From contig JAJFIE010000060.1 of assembly GCA_021775275.1 (NCBI GenBank), forward strand, positions 1-17,277: a stretch of 17,277 bases of DNA. Direction: 5' to 3'. The notes under the pieces were generated by a model. That model made no database searches and was not told where the DNA came from. It was given only the letters and a program-made list of their open reading frames with translations. Positions 12,925 through 17,277 of the stretch are shown here, piece after piece (the stretch's first letter is position 1; the number at the start of each line of letters is the position of its first letter). The stretch is from Rhodospirillales bacterium (GTDB lineage: Bacteria > Pseudomonadota > Alphaproteobacteria > Rhodospirillales > Casp-alpha2). Both the position numbers and the translations under genes were made by a program.

Positions 12925-13653
12925 ATGGCACCGGATAACAGATTTAAGTTGAACACCGCCAACATGAATACCGCACAGGCCCATGCCGCAGGGATTGATG
13001 TGGGCCTCCGGCAGTACATGCTGCGCGTCTACAATTATATGACCCTTGGTCTGGCGCTGACTGGCGGCGTCGCTTTCGCCGCCAGCACATCACCGGAGCT
13101 TATGCAGACCATCCATGGTACGGGATTGCGTTTGGTTGTCATGCTGGCGCCGCTCGGGTTTGTGATTTTCTTTATGGCCCGCTTGCACGCCATGAAACCG
13201 GCCACGGCACAGATGGTCTTCTGGGCATTTGCCGTGATCATGGGCCTGTTTCTCAGCTATATCTTCCTGACCTATACCGGGGCCAGTATCACGCGGGTGT
13301 TCTTCATTACCGCAGGCACCTTCGCGGGTATGAGCCTCTATGGCTATACCACCAAGCGTGATCTGTCGGGCTTCGGATCGTTCCTGTTCATGGGCCTGAT
13401 CGGGGTTTTTATCGCCATGGTGGTCAACGCATTCTTGCAAAGTTCGGCCATGGAATTTGTCATCTCGGTGGTCGGTGTTCTGGTCTTCGTCGGCCTCACC
13501 GCCTATGACACCCAGGCCATCAAATCCATATATAGTGAAACTGACACGGGTGCGACACAGGAAAAGAAGGCCATCATGGGCGCGCTGCGCCTCTATCTGG
13601 ACTTTATCAACCTGTTCATCATGCTGCTCAGGCTATTCGGCAACCGCAACTGA
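12925..13653 (+). CDS. Bax inhibitor-1 / YccA family membrane protein
   Basis: A 242-residue inner-membrane protein of the Bax inhibitor-1 (UPF0005, TMBIM) family. About seven hydrophobic segments follow a polar N-terminus of 30 residues: roughly 37-54, 67-86, 96-116, 121-141, 148-168, 174-194 and 217-236. The family hallmarks are TAYDTQ near 192, whose aspartate belongs to the pH-sensing acidic pair, and the C-terminal YLDFINLFIMLLRLFG. Characterised bacterial homologues include a calcium-leak protein (BsYetJ) and YccA, which modulates the FtsH protease; which applies here is unknown. AGGAG at 12907-12911 is rather far from the ATG (13 bases). The gene has its own promoter and a terminator after it, so it is probably a single transcript. 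Confidence 0.94.
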   Translation: MAPDNRFKLNTANMNTAQAHAAGIDVGLRQYMLRVYNYMTLGLALTGGVAFAASTSPELMQTIHGTGLRLVVMLAPLGFVIFFMARLHAMKPATAQMVFWAFAVIMGLFLSYIFLTYTGASITRVFFITAGTFAGMSLYGYTTKRDLSGFGSFLFMGLIGVFIAMVVNAFLQSSAMEFVISVVGVLVFVGLTAYDTQAIKSIYSETDTGATQEKKAIMGALRLYLDFINLFIMLLRLFGNRN

Positions 13654-13679
13654 CGCTATGGCAGTACAAATCGAGAATC

Positions 13680-13711
13680 AAACCGTCCGGCTTTGCCGGG
13701 CGGTTTTTCTT
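13680..13711 (+). terminator. Intrinsic terminator after the Bax-inhibitor-1 gene
   Basis: AACCGTCCGGC (13681-13691) pairs with GCCGGGCGGTT (13695-13705) through 11 pairs with one G-T wobble and a TTT loop, then runs into a T-rich tail (TTTCTTT). It sits 27 bases past the stop codon at 13653. The A-rich left flank may let it also end argG transcripts coming from the other side. Confidence 0.85.
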
Positions 13712-13735
13712 TGTGATTTTTGCGTGTTCGATATT

Positions 13736-14944
13736 TTATTTACGAAGGCGCAGCCTGAGCGCATTCAGCTTGATAAAGCCTTCCGCATCGCGCATGTCAT
13801 AGACTGAGTCTTCTTCGAACGTCACCAGTTCTTCCGAGTAGAGGCTGAACGGCGATTTGCGACCGGTGACAATGACATTGCCCTTGTAGAGCTTGAGCCG
13901 CACCGTGCCGGTGACCTTTTTGCTTACCTCGTCAATGGCGGCCTGTAGCATTTCACGTTCGGGCGAGAACCAGAAACCGTTGTAGACAATTTCCGCATAG
14001 CGCGGCATCAGTTCGTCCTTCTGGTGCGCGCCGCCTTTGTCCAGGGTAATGCTTTCCATGGCGCGACGGGCATGGAACAGTACCTCGCCGCCAGGAGTTT
14101 CGTAGACGCCCCGGGATTTCATGCCGACGAAACGGTTCTCGACAATATCAAGCGCACCGACACCGTTTTTGCCGCCAAGCTCGTTGAGCCGGGTGAGCAG
14201 CTCGGCGGGCGAAAGCTTTTCACCGTTCACATGGGTCGGATCGCCGGCTTCAAAATCAATAGTGATTTCCTCTGGTGTATCCGGGGCGTTCCATGGCGGG
14301 GTTACGCGGGTCAGCACATGATCCCAGTCGGGCTCAATCCATGGGTCTTCCAGCGCCTTGCCCTCGCTGGAGATATGCAACAGGTTGGCGTCCTGCGAGA
14401 ACGGCGGCTCGCCGCGCTTGTCTTTTGGTACCGGTATCTGGTTCTTCTCCGCATACTCAATGAGCGTCGAGCGAGACGTCAGGTCCCACTCGCGCCACGG
14501 CGCGATGATCTTGATATCAGGCTTCAGGGCATAGTAGCCGATCTCGAAGCGGACCTGATCGTTACCCTTGCCAGTGGCGCCATGGGCCACCGCATCGGCG
14601 CCCGTTTCAAGGGCGATCTCGATCTGGCGTTTGGCGATCAGCGGTCGGGCGATGGAAGTGCCGAGCAGGTAGGTACCTTCGTAGATTGCGTTGGCGCGAA
14701 ACATGGGGAAAACGTAATCACGCACGAATTCTTCGCGCAGGTCGTCGATATAGATTTCCTTGATGCCCAGCATCTCGGCCTTCGCGCGCGCCGGTTCCAG
14801 CTCTTCTCCCTGACCCAGATCAGCGGTGAAGGTCACCACCTCGCAGCCGTAGGTGTCTCGCAGCCATTTCAGAATGACCGACGTATCGAGGCCCCCCGAA
14901 TAAGCCAACACAACTTTTTTGATGGTTTTGTCGTTAACCGGCAT
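13736..14944 (-). CDS. argG: Argininosuccinate synthase
   Basis: A 402-residue enzyme that joins citrulline and aspartate, using ATP, to give argininosuccinate, the next-to-last step of arginine synthesis. The N-terminal ATP pyrophosphatase loop AYSGGLDTS is at 14-22, and the citrulline/aspartate site motif [13 protein letters not shown] is present. Length is normal for the bacterial type. The ATG at 14944 is 44 bases inside a promoter that I can see, with GGGA 9 bases ahead; the 25 codons open further upstream are not part of the family. The gene is transcribed alone, convergent with the Bax-inhibitor-1 gene and divergent from the REC-EAL gene. A long open frame on the opposite strand (14024-15400) is a shadow of this gene over most of its length. 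Confidence 0.98.
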   Translation of the reverse strand: MPVNDKTIKKVVLAYSGGLDTSVILKWLRDTYGCEVVTFTADLGQGEELEPARAKAEMLGIKEIYIDDLREEFVRDYVFPMFRANAIYEGTYLLGTSIARPLIAKRQIEIALETGADAVAHGATGKGNDQVRFEIGYYALKPDIKIIAPWREWDLTSRSTLIEYAEKNQIPVPKDKRGEPPFSQDANLLHISSEGKALEDPWIEPDWDHVLTRVTPPWNAPDTPEEITIDFEAGDPTHVNGEKLSPAELLTRLNELGGKNGVGALDIVENRFVGMKSRGVYETPGGEVLFHARRAMESITLDKGGAHQKDELMPRYAEIVYNGFWFSPEREMLQAAIDEVSKKVTGTVRLKLYKGNVIVTGRKSPFSLYSEELVTFEEDSVYDMRDAEGFIKLNALRLRLRK

Positions 14945-14987
14945 AGTGCGGATTCCCGAAATTTCCTGAGGTTTGAAATGCGGCGGC

Positions 14988-15015
14988 AGTATAGGCAAAA
15001 GCCCGCACCGGGCAA
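14988..15015 (-). promoter_or_regulatory. Promoter of argG
   Basis: On the minus strand TTGCCC (15010-15015), a 16-base spacer and TATACT (14988-14993, five of six consensus bases) give a predicted start about 37 bases before the argG ATG. A second TTGCCC-type heptamer (15022-15028) repeats the -35 region 12 bases further upstream. Confidence 0.58.
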
Positions 15016-15041
15016 GCATTTGGGCAAGTACAGCACACCTG

Positions 15042-15062
15042 TTTCAGGCAAAGGGCCTGAAA
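15042..15062. repeat. 8-bp inverted repeat between argG and the REC-EAL gene
   Basis: TTTCAGGC (15042-15049) and GCCTGAAA (15055-15062) are exact reverse complements around the loop AAAGG. It lies about 27 bases upstream of the argG -35 box and 66 bases before the REC-EAL start, a plausible operator or activator site for either divergent gene. Confidence 0.5.
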
Positions 15063-15127
15063 TTCAATGGTTGCCTGACCACACAATAATATGTCTCAAT
15101 GCCGGGCGAAATAATCAGGCAGTCACC

Positions 15128-15400
15128 GTGCAACACAAATCTCCCGTCACATCCGACCCGCTTATCCTTATTGCCGAGGATGAACCGGGTATCGCGCTGA
15201 TGATGGAGCGCATGCTGGCCGCGGGCGGGTTCGGCAATACACTGCTGGCCGTGACGGCTCCTGAAGTGCTTGTTCATCTGGACTCGCCCCATGGCAACCC
15301 TGACCTGATCCTGCTTGATCTGAACATGCCCGGCATGGACGCATCGAATTGCTGCGCCATATCGGCGCCCGGAACTATGCCGACGCTATCGCCCTGGTGA
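15128..15400 (+). pseudogene. N-terminal half of a REC receiver domain, cut by a frameshift
   Basis: This frame starts at GTG 15128 (AGG 8 bases ahead) and encodes the first half of a response-regulator receiver domain: the acidic pair Glu17-Asp18 (LIAEDEP) and phospho-acceptor Asp64 (ILLDLNMPGMD). After Asp71, family sequence stops and the frame ends at 15400. The second half of the domain continues exactly in the next frame. Receiver domains almost always read MPGMDG at this point; GAC is followed by GCATC where GGCATC would restore the glycine and the reading frame. One missing G at about 15340-15342 therefore explains the break. With it restored the gene would encode a 408-residue REC-EAL protein ending at 16353. 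It may be a true recent mutation or a sequencing error. Confidence 0.8.
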
Positions 15401-16353
15401 GTGGCGAACATGCTGACGTGCTGAACGCCTGTCGTGATCTGGCCACCGCACACGGACTGCATGTGGTTGGTTTGCTGGCCAAGCCCATCAGTGCCGATGG
15501 CCTGACCGCCATGATCGAAGCCGCGCTGAACGCCAGCGGTTCCGACGTCGCCGCTGTCGATGTGGACATCATCCCGCAGGATATCGAGGACGCCTTGAAC
15601 AATGGCGATTTCGATATCCATTACCAGCCCAAGGCCTCCATCCGTGATCAGAGCATCGTCGACGTGGAAGCCCTGTTGCGCTGGAACCATCCGCGGTTCG
15701 ACTGGGTTAGTCCGGCTGCGTTCATTCCCCTGGCAGAGCATGTCGGCCTGATTGGCGACATCACTGAATTCGTCCTGCGCACGGCTATTTCACAGGCCGG
15801 TCGATGGGCGGCGGAAGGCCTATCGCTGTCGTTGGCCATCAATCTGTCGGCGGACTGCCTGCATGAACGGCATTACCCGGATATGATCGCCGATCTGGCA
15901 GCCGAAGCCAGATACAGCCCTGAACGAATCACCCTGGAAATCACCGAAACCAAACTTATGCGTGACCATACCATGGCGCTGGAAATTCTGACCCGGTTGC
16001 GCATGAAGGGGTTTGGCCTGTCGGTGGATGATTTTGGAACCGGTTATTCCTCCATGGACCAGTTGCGCAGGTTGCCGTTTAGCGAACTGAAAGTGGATCG
16101 GGCCTTTGTGCACGGTGCACACACAGACTTAAAGGCCCGGGCGATTCTGGAAACCAGCGCTCGGCTGGGTCGGCAGCTTGATTTGAAAATTGTCGCCGAA
16201 GGGGTCGAGAACCAGCGGGATCTGGACGGCGTCACGGCTTTGGACTGTGACCTTGTGCAGGGCTTCTACCTGGCCCGCGCCATGCCTGCGGATCAGCTGG
16301 CGGCTTGGCTGTGCGACTGGGTCTCCATTGGTGGAGAGCAGGCGTCGGCCTGA
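15349..16353 (+). CDS. EAL-domain c-di-GMP phosphodiesterase (C-terminal part of a frameshifted REC-EAL gene)
   Basis: Numbering from the TTG at 15349, residues 1-62 are the second half of a receiver domain, with the conserved Ser18 (LVSG) and Lys45-Pro46 (LLAKP), so this TTG is an internal codon and not a start. Residues about 76-325 form a complete EAL domain, which cuts cyclic di-GMP to pGpG in the cytosol. The catalytic and metal-binding set is intact: EAL at 107-109, Asn165, Glu197, Asp227-Asp228 in DDFGTG, Lys248, Glu284 and Gln304 in QGF. A working protein would be a phosphorylation-controlled phosphodiesterase lowering c-di-GMP, affecting motility or biofilm. No histidine kinase is nearby. 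The missing base upstream would block full-length translation unless the break is an error or is bypassed. The stop lies 12 bases from the dsbA-like gene's stop on the other strand. Confidence 0.88.
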   Translation: MLRHIGARNYADAIALVSGEHADVLNACRDLATAHGLHVVGLLAKPISADGLTAMIEAALNASGSDVAAVDVDIIPQDIEDALNNGDFDIHYQPKASIRDQSIVDVEALLRWNHPRFDWVSPAAFIPLAEHVGLIGDITEFVLRTAISQAGRWAAEGLSLSLAINLSADCLHERHYPDMIADLAAEARYSPERITLEITETKLMRDHTMALEILTRLRMKGFGLSVDDFGTGYSSMDQLRRLPFSELKVDRAFVHGAHTDLKARAILETSARLGRQLDLKIVAEGVENQRDLDGVTALDCDLVQGFYLARAMPADQLAAWLCDWVSIGGEQASA

Positions 16354-16365
16354 ACAATATCTGGC

Positions 16366-17010
16366 CTAGCTGCTGAGCCAGTCTTCAAATGCTTGTTGCA
16401 AAGCGTCCCAGGGTTGAAACCCCGACGTCAGCAGCCCGAACTCTTTTTCCTTTCGCAAGATCACCGAAGGATAGCCGCTAACGCCCAACTGACGCGCACC
16501 GTTGAAATCACCAGCGGTTTCATAAACACTGGCCACATCGGCGAAGCGTTCCTCAAAAGCCACATGATTGACGCCGCACTTGCGGGCAATCTCCATCAAC
16601 GTCGATGAGTCCGTGATATCGCGGTTGTCCGAATAAAATGCCCGCTGTAGGGCTTCCAGATAATCCAGCACCAACGGTCGCGCCACGGAACGCACCACAC
16701 AAACCGCCCGACAGGCGGGTTCGGTATCATAGATAAAGCTGTCGCGCTCAAAGAAAGCGAAGTCAAAGGGCTGGCCTGATCGTTCGGCCACGGTTTCCCA
16801 GTGATGCTGGATTTCAGCTTTCCCGGCTTCATCCATGGGGGTGCGCGTCAACGGGCGCAGTCCCCCCATCACCGGAGTCAGGTCCGCGCGGCCTTCCGCC
16901 AGTTCAGCGATGATTCGCATGGTTGGCATAAAACCCCAACACCATGAACACATGGGGTCGGCCACATAAAGAATTTCGCGTTCCGCCGGCTCGGTGGTGG
17001 GATCAGCCAT
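16366..17010 (-). CDS. DsbA-family protein (FrnE-like thiol oxidoreductase)
   Basis: A 214-residue thioredoxin-fold protein of the DsbA/FrnE group. The redox motif CSWC (21-24) follows the first strand in DPMCSWCWGF, and the cis-proline (Pro181) is in GVSGYPSVIL, with the helical insert between. There is no signal peptide, so unlike DsbA itself it should work in the cytosol, perhaps as a disulfide isomerase or a glutathione-linked enzyme. Two further cysteines (100, 104) are spaced CRAVC in the insert. ATG 17010 has AGG 5 bases ahead and lies only 9 bases after the rlmN stop, so it is probably co-transcribed with rlmN. Confidence 0.9.
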   Translation of the reverse strand: MADPTTEPAEREILYVADPMCSWCWGFMPTMRIIAELAEGRADLTPVMGGLRPLTRTPMDEAGKAEIQHHWETVAERSGQPFDFAFFERDSFIYDTEPACRAVCVVRSVARPLVLDYLEALQRAFYSDNRDITDSSTLMEIARKCGVNHVAFEERFADVASVYETAGDFNGARQLGVSGYPSVILRKEKEFGLLTSGFQPWDALQQAFEDWLSS

Positions 17011-17019
17011 AATGCCTGC

Positions 17020-17277
17020 CTATTCTGCTGTCGAATGATTGAGAGCTGCTTCGCCTTGTCTGATTCTGGCGGCCGTGCGCAGGGCCTCTACGTCCCGTTC
17101 GCTGGCCGACTTCAACTGCCCGCAGGCGGCCAGGATATCACGCCCCCGGGGTACCCGGATGGGCGCGGAGAAACCGCCGTCGTTGAGGATGGCGGCGAAC
17201 TTCTTCATATCCTTTGCGCCCGAGCATTCATAGAGCGCGCCGGGCCACGGATTAAATGGGATCAGGTTGAACTTGAC
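17020..17277 (-). CDS. rlmN: 23S rRNA (adenine-C2)-methyltransferase RlmN, C-terminal part
   Basis: Only the last 85 residues are in the window; the gene continues past its right edge. It reads [13 protein letters not shown] at the window edge, then [16 protein letters not shown], which are hallmarks of the RlmN/Cfr radical-SAM family. The cysteine in AACGQL is the residue that is transiently methylated during catalysis (Cys355 of E. coli RlmN). RlmN methylates A2503 of 23S rRNA and A37 of some tRNAs, aiding translation fidelity. The radical-SAM CxxxCxxC motif lies outside the window. The DsbA-like gene follows 9 bases downstream. Confidence 0.93.
   Translation of the reverse strand, partial: VKFNLIPFNPWPGALYECSGAKDMKKFAAILNDGGFSAPIRVPRGRDILAACGQLKSASERDVEALRTAARIRQGEAALNHSTAE

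Noticed and set aside
14024..15400. 458-codon open frame on the + strand opposite argG
   Set aside because: Most of it is antisense to a certain argG gene and has no family resemblance until its last part, which is the start of the REC domain. The real start there is GTG 15128.

Overview
The window looks like chromosomal DNA of an alphaproteobacterium, possibly of a Rhodospirillales-like group. The basis is moderately GC-rich coding sequence, GTG/TTG starts with strong Shine-Dalgarno motifs, and a set of proteobacterial housekeeping genes (argG, rlmN, thpR, sirtuin, LMW phosphatase, Bax-inhibitor-1). This placement is inferred from the proteins and was not tested by a search. There is no rRNA, tRNA, CRISPR array, insertion sequence or prophage that I can support.

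Layout. Bases 1-852 are an AT-rich stretch with no convincing gene but several perfect inverted repeats. Next come a J-domain protein with a possible ribbon-helix-helix N-terminus (853-1503, +) and, convergent to it, a D-2-hydroxyacid dehydrogenase (1595-2560, -). An unrecognised acidic protein with one C-terminal membrane segment follows (2741-3850, -), with an inverted repeat upstream. A strong hairpin separates it from a secreted cupin protein (4083-4799, -). The cupin gene is divergent from a TetR regulator (4980-5576, +). Their shared spacer has two copies of one palindromic operator bracketing a good promoter for the cupin gene. An AAA ATPase/DUF4143 protein follows (5658-7133, -).

The centre holds a probable sirtuin plus uracil-DNA-glycosylase-like operon (8693 to 7337, -). 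Divergent from it are a low-molecular-weight phosphotyrosine phosphatase and a HAD phosphatase (8794-9931, +). The HAD gene overlaps the 3' end of thpR, the last gene of a FIST / aldo-keto reductase / thpR operon (12730 to 9911, -). Divergent from FIST is a Bax-inhibitor-1 membrane protein (12925-13653, +) with a clear promoter and terminator. Convergent to that is argG (13736-14944, -), also with a clear promoter.

The right end has a response-regulator/EAL phosphodiesterase gene that is intact except for an apparent one-base deletion (15128-16353, +), then a DsbA/FrnE-like oxidoreductase and the 3' end of rlmN (-). Most of this is ordinary chromosome. The items most worth a second look are the frameshifted REC-EAL gene, the duplicated TetR operator, the J-domain fusion, the four-cysteine glycosylase next to a sirtuin, and the anchored protein of unknown function. 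I did not find a convincing new multi-gene system.
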